Source of the DNA: Vidua macroura
Lineage: Eukaryota > Chordata > Aves > Passeriformes > Viduidae
Length of the DNA stretch: 64,000 nucleotides
NCBI RefSeq assembly: GCF_024509145.1
Contig: NC_071576.1
Location: forward strand, 18,314,728 to 18,378,727
Direction: 5' to 3'
Part shown: positions 21,174 through 32,231 of the stretch, piece after piece
Layout: every line of letters begins with the position of its first letter
How positions within the stretch are numbered: the first letter of the stretch is position 1
The notes under the pieces: generated by a model
Told to the model about the DNA's origin: nothing
The model's input: only the letters and a program-made list of their open reading frames with translations
Database searches by the model: none
Position numbers and translations under genes: made by a program

Positions 21174-23957
21174 AATCATATAAAGGTGATAAATAGTATT
21201 ACTGTTCTAATTATCTGAGGCAACTTCAAATACCTACCGGTGATACTGGTTTAACTCATCAAGCCTGTGCCTAACTTGTTATCAATACAGAGCTGAGTCT
21301 CTTCAAGCCAGCTGCATTTCCTCTTTGTTTTATGCAAGCCTTGCAGAACATGCAAAGTGATTTTCTCAACCTGATCTTGGGAGCACTCTGAAGAAGACAG
21401 CCTATCATACTCAAAACCTGAGAATGAATGTGTCCTACTGTTTGTAGAGTCTGAACAGTCTGAGCATTCACAGAGCTGGCCAGAAATAGAACTGAAGATA
21501 AACAATTTTAAAAATGCAATATAATATAGCATATATATAATATAATCATAATTAATGATAATCAACAAATGCTTTCTAAGGAATTGATAATGCATTCAGC
21601 AGTTCTGGCTTCATGCTGGGCTGGGTTACAAGTTTAAATTATGAAAATAATTAGTTGTACTATAATTTTGGAACTCAATTTAGTGCATTTTTTTTCCTAA
21701 ACTTATGCTACAGTAGGACTAGAACATGTATTCAAGTGAAACAATACATGCTGAGGTGAAAAATAAGGACAGAAAGTCATACTAAACAGTCAATATGGTA
21801 CAGTTATCCAAGTCAGACAAACTGTATTATTGCATAGCTGAAGCATGATCACATAACTAAGAGGTAGAATCCAGTAAATCCATTTTTTATGGCAACCTGT
21901 ATCCTAGGGAAAAGTCACCTTGAATAGATTTTGTGCTCTGTTTGGCAAGAAAGCTGCAAATCCCAGGCAATAGAGTAATTAAAATATGATAATGCAAATC
22001 TTCTGTAAATCAGGGAGGTTCTAAATGTGTATAGAATTCTGTGTGTGAAAGGTAGAAATGTCTAATTGTGAAATATCTTATTGTAGCTCTCAGGTTTTTA
22101 AAGGATGATGAAAACTTTCAGATGATACAGGAAAAAATTAAAAAATATAGGGAAAATTGCTTGTAATGAAGTACTGCAAAGGAGTGGTCTGAACAATTAA
22201 CAAACATGTTAGTTGATCAGTAAATTAGTTAGTTAGACACTAAATTTACTTAACTGGCAAAAATGTGTTAAACATAGTTACCCGTAGCTGGAAAATAACC
22301 CCACAGAAATTCACACAGGCAAAAAAATTACATTGCACAATAAGGATTAAAAAATTCTATAATATGTTACCAATTGCAACATAATAATTTTATTTTACCA
22401 ATTGCAACATATTTTTTCTTCTTGTATCCTCTAAACACAATATATTTTTAATACCACAGGTTATGCTTCAAACAAAGGCAATTTTTTTTCTCAATTGTTT
22501 TATATGCTATGAATCTTTTCTAAGTTTCATAGGAGTTTTCATACTTCACAGAATTCCTAGCACTAGTCTTCAGGAATAAAATTTCTATAGAAAGGGTGAA
22601 CTACAACATGGACCACTATGCCTCTGCAAGCTGATATCTATTCTTAGTTGCAGTCTCTAGATCAGACATTAGTTTAAACAAGCCTAAGAAGCTAAAGAAC
22701 ACTTTTAAAGAATGAACAACGCAGTTGCTTTAAATAATCAGGAGTGAAGTGTGCAAAAACAGAAAAGTCAGAAATCAGGACTAAATTTACTCTCCATTAA
22801 AAACTAAAGTAAGAGATGTAGTGGGAAATTGTTAAAGCTCTCTTGATTAGCTATAAAATAAAAAGTGTAAAATTACACTGGCTTTTTTATGTCAGTTTTA
22901 AAACTAAAAAGCCTGGATTTAAAAATACTGCTGTATCTGCCTCAATGTTTTCAGAAGAAAAATCCAAAATAATGTAAAAGGTCAGATACGGATTACAACA
23001 TGTTAGTAAAGTCTCACCCTATTCTTATTATCAGTAGATTTTTGTATTATAATTGCTTTAAATTTTTTTAAGCAGATCATTTGACATTCTCAGTATTATT
23101 GAGATTAAAGTGTTGCACTAGCTTTAGTTGATTCAGCTGACAGAGCTAAAGAGAAATAGGTAAAACAGGATGCATAAAATGTAATTTTTCCTTAATGACA
23201 ACTATATAGCTTTTGAAAGGCCTGTAGATTAAACAAGTTCTAAGATATAGTGGGGTGGGGGACTTTGAGCAGGATCATGGCTTTCCTGGCCTTATCATAT
23301 CATTCCCCTGCCTCCTCAGGTAAAAGAGCAGGAAGAAAAGTACTTCTCTGAAGTACTCTGAAGATCACAGTTCCAGTGGAAACTTTGGAAAACTGGAATA
23401 TTTTATGGACTCTCATAAATCATTTGGATACAATAATGAAATTTTAATTTTTTTAAACATAATCAAAACAGAATAAAAATTAAGGATGAGAGAGATATAA
23501 AATCCTTCTTTTGGAATTTCTTAACCCATCAGAGAAGGTAGACAGCATCTTCAGGAAGTTTCATGAAACTTTTCAAAAATTCATTATTTTTAGCATCAGA
23601 AAGTCATTGGACAAACTTGAAATATTATATAATAAAATGCAGATGTATTTCAGAGAAAAAAATGTAGCCAGATCTTGAACATCTTTTCCTCATTTAAAAA
23701 TAAAGAACATAAGAATTTATGAGAATTAAGTTTGGCAAAATATATTCCCGATTCTATTTGAAGTGTATTAGTATTAAAAAAATCATAATGACTTGCTATC
23801 ATCCTATATCAAAAGATCTACTTTTGGTCACCAAGAAAAGAGGGAAAAAAATAGTCTAACAATGAGGAAGAAAGTGAGAGTCTGGTTGAGGTCAAGTAAT
23901 GGACAAAGAACTAGACAAAATTTTATATTATTGTCTATTCTTCCCCTAAACAAAAAA

Positions 23958-23958
<1 letters not shown>
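21174..23958. other. Unique AT-rich sequence with one short direct repeat
   Basis: No gene or interspersed repeat is recognisable. Frames at 21,251-21,595 (minus) overlap in two registers and lack a domain. A 17-bp direct repeat at 22367/22395 is listed separately. A 16-bp perfect palindrome lies at 23556-23571 and is expected by chance in a window of this size. Confidence 0.55.
22367..22411. repeat. 17-bp direct repeat, period 28
   Basis: TTACCAATTGCAACATA occurs at 22367-22383 and again at 22395-22411, separated by 11 AT-rich bases. It is probably a local slippage duplication. Confidence 0.85.

Positions 23959-23999
<41 letters not shown>
23959..23999 (+). repeat. 41-nt uninterrupted A run
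   Basis: A pure A run of 41 bases, preceded by two shorter A blocks split by C (from 23948). It sits directly upstream of a short CR1 tail rather than downstream of an element, so it is not that element's own tail. Its exact length may be unreliable in an assembly. Confidence 0.95.
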
Positions 24000-24002
<3 letters not shown>

Positions 24003-24011
24003 CCTGAGAAA

Positions 24012-24082
24012 AGGTGTGTTTGGAACTAGATGTTCTTTAAGGTCCCATTCAACCCAAACTCTTCTGTGATCCTATGACTCTT
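24012..24082 (+). mobile_element. CR1-type LINE 3' tail fragment, plus orientation
   Basis: The words 'TTTGGAACTAGATGTTC', 'TTTAAGGTCCCATTCAACCC' and 'CTGTGATCCTATGACTCT' appear in order between 24019 and 24082 and match the last 70 bases of CR1 with its ATTCTATGA-type tail. The rest of the element is absent. The left edge abuts the long A run, so the fragment was either inserted very short or truncated by whatever made the A run. Confidence 0.83.
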
Positions 24083-25784
24083 GTAGGTCTTTTCAGGCAC
24101 AGCTCAATGGAAAGCTCTTTGTCCACTGTCATCTCAGCTTTTAGTACTGTTTTGAATAGTTAACATATTGAATTTAGTTTGTATAGAAATGCAAAAACAT
24201 CTTTTGTGATATGATGATATCAAAAGTGTTAAACAAAAAAGTGTTGAAAAAATCCCCATTAAAATAACACTGAAAAAATATTAAAAAAAAATAATCTACT
24301 TATGTATATGGTAAATAATTTATATACATATGCTAGTAAATATTATGAAACATAAGAATAATTTTACTATTTATTTCTCTAATAAGGTCAATGGCACTGA
24401 TCATGTTACCACAAATATAGTTTCATCTCAGCCACTTTATCTTCAAATCCTCATTTTGATTACATTTATTTGCCTGTTCAGATTCTTATTTTTCTTAATT
24501 GCAAGCAACCAATCAAAATCTCTTCTACAAGATTTTGACAAAATAGTTCCTTAAAATCCTTTAAAGAAATTCAACAAGTAATAGTAAAATCCTGTAGAAT
24601 GTTCTTTTTTGCTTTCTTAAATATAAGAATGAATTAGTTAGTTTATCACCTATTTGAACTTTATTTGCCCATTGTTGGAATGACTACAATGTGTTAAATT
24701 CTCTTGAAAGAGGGCAAACAATAGGTCAAATCTCTTGGAGCTTTGAGAAACCAATTAATTCTATAAAAAAGAAAGAAACAGCAACTTTCACTTCATTAGA
24801 CACTACCCAGGAGGGTCAGTCACTGACAGTTAATACAGAGAATGAATAATAAGAGAAGGATTTATTTTAATGAAGATTTTTCCAGGTTAAAATAAGTTAA
24901 TATAAGATGCAAAACTGAACAGGTTTTTTTTTTTTAGGTTTTTTGAAATAAAGGGGATTAAAATGAAATTTCAGGATTTAAATATAAAATAATTTTCATT
25001 TTATAAAATACCAGAGACCACTTAATACTTTTTCTAAGGATAGAGGATAAGACTTGGAAAAATAGATAATTTGGAAATCAATGCTCTCTGCCCTTCCAAA
25101 CTACATTCATTTCCCTAGTTTCAGAGACTAATAAAACATGATTATCTCCATTCAAGTTTGTCAGATGCTCTTTATCTCTCAGTTTCTATGAAGTCCATCC
25201 ACACAAAGCAGATGACTGATTTTTCCCCTTTCAAGAACAAGGATGTGGAGAAGAGTATAAAACATCTAGCTAGAGCATATTTGGACTGACTAATAAAACC
25301 TCTGTTTAACTACTAAAACCTCTCTTTAATTATGTAACCTGGGAGAGAGGATTGCATGTGTAGTATTTCCCAGAAACCAGAGATTTTATTTCACAACGAG
25401 CACATTTTCTGTGCAGATGGAGCTGACACGAAGTGAGCCGTAGCAGTGGTCAGGGCGCTCCGCACGGCTGTGGGGAGGGGAAGCTGCAGGCCTTTATCAA
25501 CCACCTTACTACTACCTTACAAGTTCCCAAAACTTGGGGCCATATTTAAACCACCAGTGTACTTCAGATTGATGCTGGTACCTCCCAAAACCAGGTGGAT
25601 GTGGAGGTACAGATGGGGCTTTTTGATTTTCTACCACAACTTCTTTGCTGGCTTGGACTAAAGCAATAAGAACACAACAGGGTGTGGAGATAAATGAGGG
25701 GACGTCCTCCAACACAGGATACCTGCATACCTATAAATCTCACTTTTCCTTTCATGATGTGACCAGCACTGCATGGTGCTTAGT

Positions 25785-25827
25785 GCATAGATGTATTCTT
25801 GATGTCTTGGTGGCATAGATGTATTCT
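25785..25827. repeat. 15-bp direct repeat, period 28
   Basis: GCATAGATGTATTCT occurs at 25785-25799 and 25813-25827. It is a short local duplication with no other repeat character. Confidence 0.85.
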
Positions 25828-28800
25828 ATCAGCTGTCAGGTGGACCACGAATTTTGAGCTTCCTCCAGGGAAAACTTCAAAAGAACATGGATAGTTTGCC
25901 TTAAAGAGAATGAAATCAAACTGGTGAAATGATCCCAGTGCACTGAGTAGGAATTATAATGTACAAAAGCTATAGCCAGAATATTCTAATTTTCAGTGGG
26001 ACTTGGAAGAAGAGCAAGTTACAAAATAATTTTCTAGCTATTAATCTTATTTTATTAATTAGGTTTCTCTTATTCTTCAGATGGACTATCTAGCTGCAGG
26101 GGACATTCCCCAGACCTGGATCTAAGAATAGTCTCAACTTAGCAGATATGAACTCATAACTGCTCCACAGGAAATGAGAATGGTTATTTAAGATTTACAC
26201 AGTGATCAATATGTGACTTACTGAGTCCCATTCATGTGATCATATGTGTGAACACAAATGCAACTGCAAAAGAGGCAAAAAAATGGAGCTAGGGCAGAAG
26301 CAGCATGGCTCAGGAGATTAACTGTTGTAGTCATTAATTTTTATTTTTAAGCATTTGATTCTTCTATTGGAAGGATTGTGCAATGAGACAACTGATTTAG
26401 GAGAGAAAAAAAATTATCTCACTTTTCAGTACAAAACACAAAGACTTTTCACCTCTACAGCAACACAAAAGAAAAAAAAAACAAAAAAAAGCAGCTTCAC
26501 AATGTCTACAGAAAATGTAGAGAATGAAGCAATTGTAAGGAATAATGTGATTTATGTCAGAATAATTAATCCCAATATCAAGTTTCTTCCAGTTTCACAA
26601 AATATGGACCTGCTTTTTAACACAGAAATTGTTTTTGTTCTTCAGTTCTAAAAGCTGATTTATTTCATTCATTCATAATGTTGTGTAAGGTGGAATGGTG
26701 CTGGAGACTTTCACTCCATATGAAATTGATTGCCTTTCCTTAGCAATGTTTTAAGCACGGCCTTCCACTGAAATTGTTTTAACTGCCTCTGGGCTGTGTT
26801 ATTCCTTGATAACCCCTAGAAATAGATGCACATATACCACATGTGGCTTGTATGCTCAGGAGAAAGCAGAACAACCACAGCAATCTGCAGCATTTTATTC
26901 TTCAGTAATAATAAAGTTTCCCAACTGTTTCTCATCTATACATCCAAATAAAGCACAACTTTCAAAGAAGTTCTTCAGTCAATGTTTCTTTTCTTAGTAT
27001 GGGATTTTTAGGATGGTGGAGGCAAAGAGGAAGAAAAAATGAAGGGAAGTTTGTGAAATAATAGGCAACTCAGAATATTCCCATAGCATATGTTCTGCTG
27101 GAGGACGAATTTGAGATTTAAATAATTGCCTGTAAGAAAAGGTAAATCCCATAGCTAGTAGATGGCATTTTACAGGAGAGGGATATAGGTGCCTTTACAC
27201 ATACATTTGTGAATGCCTCTGTGTACCTTGAAGAGTGCAAAGAAACAGCTTCATAGTTTCTGCTTTGACAAGAATTTCCACTTAGCATTCTTTTCTTGAG
27301 AAAAAATATTGTGTAAATAGTTACATTTGTAGGAAAAGCCTGAGTTATAATGGAGGAACACATCCAACAGAAACTATTTTATAAAACTACATTAACACAG
27401 TATCTCACAGAAGCATTGCAGTATATAATGAACATAAAAGTTTTGATAATATAAGGAAGTTGAGATGATAAGGTTCATATGCTGGGACAAGAATCTCTGC
27501 AGGGTTGATGCACAAGATTAATTTTAAATGCAAATTGTTGTATACATGAATAAAAATCTATTTTTTATTTCACAGATGGAATTATGTGGCTAATGCTTAT
27601 AATATAGGAAAATAATATCAGAAAATAAACAGTGTTTCATTCCACATCAAGTAATCATTGAAAGCTTCAAAGGAAAGCTTTTATCAAAATTCTGTCTCAG
27701 GATGTGAATAATCTATGAATTAATTTTTAACTTCACATTAGTCCAATCCATTATACAAGCCATTCCGTGGAAGGTGATTTTATAAGAAATGAAATTCCAT
27801 GGAAAATTTTCACAAGTTTCTCAAAAAGGAAAATAAAATCAGAGTCAAGGAACATACCCTAATAATGCTAATTTCCCAATTAAAATAGAGCAAAAGAATG
27901 GATTAGAACATAAAACGTGGTTGGCTTTACATGAGCTTTATTCATAAAAAAGTCAAAGTTCTTTTGTGTTATCTTGGTGTTCAGCTAGTCTGTTCTTCTG
28001 CATGGCCATTAATTATCTTTCACTCAGACAAGCCTTTTTTAAGAGGAAGATGGTGGCAGATTTCCTGCTGAATAATCTAATTCCCAACTCTGTTGTTTAA
28101 TGTGCCAACTAGGCTTTACATTACACAGTGACATAAAACAATCTGTCAAAGCAGTGTTTTCTCTAAAGAAAGATTTCCACCAACTAGAAGGCCTACAGTC
28201 TTGGAGAAAATTGACTGGGCAACACTCACAGTAAAAAGAGAAAGTAAATCACTTTCAACTTCATTCATCAAGGACAAAACCAGACAATTTTGTAGCATCA
28301 CCTCAGTGTAGGCAGAGAGGATAAATCCTTTGCGCTCATGTCACTCACAATTTCCTGTGAATAAAAACAGTGAAGGAACTAAGTACCTTCATTTGAAGCA
28401 GAAGAGGCCATCATTTTAATCCTTTCATATGAAGAGGAACTCTCAGCTCTGTTATACAGCAGTAGCTCTTTAATTTCAAGAACTACACAATGTTTCCTCA
28501 TGTACAAAGTTATTTCCCTTTGAGGATGCCTTGGCTTTAATCTGTTTGTACAAGAAAACTCCCCACACAAATAGTGTCCCTTGAATCTAATAATTTTCCC
28601 TGCCCTTCCCTGAAGTGTTAATCTTGCTGGTGTGTTTCTTCATAGTTAGGTGATCCTATTTATATTACGTGATGCATTGTACAAGTATGCAATATTAGAG
28701 TGGCTTTATTACAGCCACAAATAGCCACTGGAGCTCACTGATCATTCCTCAGTTCTTTCTAGTTCAAATTACACTACATAAAACTGAAATATGTTTATGA

Positions 28801-29081
28801 ATATTTCAGTGGAAGGTGGTTACACTTTGTGTTGAGTAAATGGTGGAATACCCTTAAAAGTCTGAAATAGATAAAATGTACATTTTAGAATCCCAAAGGA
28901 AGATGTCATGATGTGATAATATAATACTTAAACCACTTACTGGGAAGTAAAAAACCTAAACTTTGAATCTAAGAGATTTTGTTATTGTATCACAGACAGT
29001 TTTATGCACCCTTCATGGGTTCAAAGTTGAATTAGAATTTTGAACTGTTGTATTAATTTTTTTTTTAGCTGATAATAGAAG

Positions 29082-29105
29082 CCATCTACTATGCCCAGTA
29101 GATGG
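29082..29105. repeat. Perfect 9-bp inverted repeat with 6-nt loop
   Basis: CCATCTACT (29082-29090) and AGTAGATGG (29097-29105) are exact reverse complements around the loop ATGCCC. A T run follows a few bases later. A stem this short is expected occasionally by chance. Confidence 0.8.
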
Positions 29106-30632
29106 TCCTTTTTTATACAAAGGGAATAATTATAAAGATATACAGTAAACAATATGCCATGCAAACTGCATTTGCAAGAATACTTCCTTGATTGCTCCTG
29201 CACGGATTGTTTCCAAGAAGAATGGATCAATTAAATTTTCCTCACCAGTTGACCTGCAACTATTCAAATACTATAGGAGAAGAGGTATCTTTGAAAAGTA
29301 ATGCATTATTTCATAATTCCTGTTTCACACTATTCCTGTGTAGCATATTAATTAATTTATTAAAAAAATTGGAAGAACATATAAAAAGCTTTCCAGGCTT
29401 TGTGAAGATATTGCTGTTTCAACATCTTGCAAAAAAATGCTTCTAGGTTCAGACAGTTTACATTAAGCATTTCTCAAAATGCCTGGAAGTTTTAAATTTT
29501 GAAAGAAAAATCCATGTTGACGTCCAAGGAATGCATTACTTACTGGTTTAGAAGGCCAATCCTCCTCAAGACAGATGGTTACACTCCAGGCCTTTCTTCT
29601 ATATCCTGAATTTTCCACTGTATTATCATTCTATAAGAATGAATAAACTATTATCCTATTCATTAGTTGATGCAGACCTAGAAATAAATTTATGAAGACG
29701 TTACCTTCATAAGATACTAAACAGAAAAGCAAGGTACAATATGAGCACCTTTGTATGGAGACTAAATGATCAGAATTTTATTTAATCAGTTTTCTTCTGT
29801 AATTACTTTATCCATAATTTCTTTCCTACTCAAAATAAAGCACAACTAAAAGAAAAGTTCCTTTGTGAACTGCAGTGACATAAGATTGACAAAGCCCAAG
29901 CAGGCTCAGTATAGTAACACTGTCAGAGGAAGTAAACTTTATTTTATTAATTATGTTACAAAAACAATAGGTAAAATGCCTGTTTATGAATCATTGACTA
30001 TATCTGGTATATTAACACTTGCAACAGTTTGCTGAGTAATCTACAGAAAACAGAATGAGTTTTACAGTTTAATGGCAGAGCTACTTGAGCCGGACATCTT
30101 CTGGGAAAGATCTGCATTGATCATTACTCTTTTTACATCTGTTCTCAGCAGTGGGACCTGATGACCCAGCAAGCTGCCTCGCCTCCTTCAGATGCCTGGA
30201 AAATTAGCCATTGCTTCAGAACTTGCCCTTTAAATTTAGGCTGAGCAGACTTTATCCTACCACTAAGCTCATTGATTTAAAATGATGGGTTTATGATACT
30301 GGAGAATAAAAAGAACCAAAGGAGCACTGTAGTATTTGAGATCTAACTCTTGGGTTAGTCAGGCTGTGAGATATTTAGAAGTCAGCTTCAGTTTCTAACT
30401 GAAATTCCTGAGAGACTTGCTAAACTGCCCATGATTTGGAGCATTTTTCCCTCTTTCTGGTACCTTTGCATTGGAATTCTGTCAGCAAAGTGTATCCCCC
30501 AAGCTCATCCACAGCAGTTATTACTCAGCCAGGTAACGGTCCCTCATAGCATCATCTGTCACCTCTCAAACTCCCTTTCCCCTTTTGACTCAGCTGTCAT
30601 TCCAACATACAAGATTAAAACTTCCTGCTAGG

Positions 30633-30656
30633 AAAACAAACAAACAAACAAACAAA
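30633..30656. repeat. (AAAC)n microsatellite
   Basis: About six AAAC units lie between an A-rich start and a short A run. It is a minor simple repeat. Confidence 0.9.
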
Positions 30657-30763
30657 AAATTTTCCATCCAGCTCAAAAAAGGAGTAAAATGAGTCTTTTC
30701 ACTAGTGGAAGCAGGGACGATTATCACCTGTGTTTTGTTAGGCTACACTAATCTGCTCTGCCT

Positions 30764-30798
30764 CAGCTCCCACTGACCCTCGTCAGTGGGATTGGCTG
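30764..30798. repeat. Inverted repeat, 10-bp perfect stem plus 4-bp outer stem
   Basis: TCCCACTGAC (30768-30777) pairs with GTCAGTGGGA (30782-30791) across the 4-nt loop CCTC. CAGC (30764-30767) then pairs with GCTG (30795-30798) after a 3-nt bulge (TTG). The hairpin is GC-richer than its surroundings. No product is recognised. Confidence 0.8.
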
Positions 30799-31079
30799 GA
30801 TTGGCTTTGGTGTAATGGAGAATAGAATCTGACCTGGACACACTGACATGCCAGACATCAGGAATGATTGAAAATCTGCAACTGAGACTCAGGTATAAGA
30901 AAATACATATTGAATTTCTGAATGCCTGATCCTTATACTTAAGCCCAGCAATAACTGTGGTGACTGTTGCAGAAAAATGTCCACAGAGATCAAATGCAAT
31001 AAAGCCCATATGTCAGAAAGCAATGACTGATGTAAATCATCTCAAGATGTTTTTTGCAGTTCCCCATAATTAAAGGAAT

Positions 31080-31080
<1 letters not shown>

Positions 31081-31120
<40 letters not shown>

Positions 31121-31133
31121 TATAAATCCTTTT
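31081..31133. repeat. (TA)n microsatellite
   Basis: An almost uninterrupted TA dinucleotide tract, with two TT/AT interruptions, about 50 bp long. It lies about 70 bp upstream of the solo LTR at 31,202. Confidence 0.92.
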
Positions 31134-31196
31134 ATAAAATATGGAGGATTCTGTCTACAGATAGTACACAACTAATTTTGAAGTCATCCATGTAAA

Positions 31197-31201
31197 CCAA
31201 A
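31197..31201 (+). repeat. Target-site duplication CCAAA (left copy)
   Basis: CCAAA immediately precedes the TGTATTAGG start of the LTR and is repeated exactly at 32227-32231. Confidence 0.9.
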
Positions 31202-32226
31202 TGTATTAGGCTTGTGTGGTGGATTTTTGGTAGCAGAAAGGCTACAGGTGTAGATTCTGTGAGAAGCTGTCAAAAGCTTCCCCTATGGCTGACAGAGTCA
31301 GTGCCAGATGGGCTGGCCAAGACTAAGCCCTTCCGTGATGATGGTGGTGCCTTCTGGGATATGTTTCAGAAGGGGAAAAAATCCTGAGCAAGTGTAGCCA
31401 AAGAAGGGAGCATATCTGAGAGAAACATCTCTGCAGATACCAGGGTCAGTGAAGAAGCAGAGGAGCACTGAAGCAAAGATTTCCTCGTAGCCCATGGTGA
31501 GGACCCTGGTGAGGCAGCTGTGCCCCTGCAGCCCATGGAGGTCCGTGGTGGAGCACAGATCCACCTGCAGCCTACACTGCACTGCACACCCTACACTGGA
31601 GCAGTGGAATGGCCAGAGGAAGCAGTGATTCCATGATTCTATAAATTTGAGAAGCTCCTGGCAGGACTTGTTGCCCCAGGGAGAGAGGATCCTACGCTGG
31701 AACAAGACTGCTCTTAGGACTTATGAGCCTGCAGGGGACCCATGTTGGAGCAGCCTACTCCAGAAGAACTGCACTCCATGGAAGGGACCCACACTGAAAC
31801 AGTTTGTGGAGAACCAAAGCCTGTGAGAAGGACTCATGTTGGAGTGGGTGAAGAGTGTGAGGAGTGGCAGAGACAGTGTGTGATGAGTTGATCACAGCTC
31901 CCGTTGCCCTTCTCACTGAGCAGCTGTAGGGAGGAGGTAGAATATTGGAAATAAAATTAGGCTTGGGGAGAGAGAGGGATGGGAGGAAGGTATTGTAAGA
32001 TTTGGGGTTTTTCTGGTTATCCTGCTCTGATTTAATTAGTAATAAATTCAGTTAATTTCTCCAAGTGTGTTTTGCCCGTGATGGTAATCTGGGCGTGACC
32101 TCTCCCTGTTGTTACCTAGACTTAAGAGCCTTTCATTGCATTTTTTCTCCCCTATGCAACTGAGGAGGAGAGTGACAGAGAGGCTTTGGTGAGCACGTGG
32201 CACCCAGCCAGGGTGAACCCGCTACA
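31202..32226 (+). mobile_element. Avian ERVL-like solo LTR (1025 bp), complete
   Basis: The element starts TGTATTAGGCTTG and ends ACCCGCTACA, so the termini form the short inverted repeat TGTA...TACA, and CCAAA flanks both sides. The block order is that remembered for a long avian ERVL-like LTR. 'GGTAGCAGAAAGGCTACAG' lies near 31230, 'GTGAGAAGCTGTCAAAAGCT' near 31259-31278 and 'GAGAGAAACATCTCTGCAGA' near 31418-31437. 'CCCATGGAGGTCCGTGGTGG' follows near 31532-31551, then AATAAA at 32041-32046, 'GTTTTGCCCGTGATGGTAAT' near 32069-32088 and a C/T-rich run to the end. About five degenerate copies of 'ACGCTGGAGCAG' lie between 31,590 and 31,850, giving an internal minisatellite feel. No internal retroviral genes are attached. 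The antisense 135-codon frame inside it is incidental. Confidence 0.94.
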
Positions 32227-32231
32227 CCAAA
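32227..32231 (+). repeat. Target-site duplication CCAAA (right copy)
   Basis: This is an exact copy of 31197-31201, directly after the LTR end. Confidence 0.9.

Larger units (their letters stand above)
24083..31080. other. Long unique AT-rich stretch
   Basis: No recognisable gene or interspersed repeat across about 7 kb. A locally CpG-bearing, less AT-rich segment lies at about 25,400-25,700, open in both directions but unrecognised. Small direct repeats, an AAAC microsatellite (30633-30656) and two hairpins (29082-29105, 30764-30798) are listed separately. A homeodomain-site-rich block around 27,940-28,220 has no repeat character. Confidence 0.5.

Noticed and set aside
23556..23571. 16-bp perfect palindrome AAGTTTCATGAAACTT
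   Set aside because: About one palindrome of this size is expected by chance in a window of this length.
25446..25661. Weak resemblance of the 71-codon frame to a small mitochondrial ATP synthase subunit
   Set aside because: Only a few residues could be lined up (around a Leu-Val-Pro-Pro word), and the match did not extend. It is not reportable as a pseudogene without a search.
31298..31705. 135-codon minus-strand frame
   Set aside because: It lies wholly inside the solo LTR, in antisense. LTRs do not encode proteins here, and no domain is visible.
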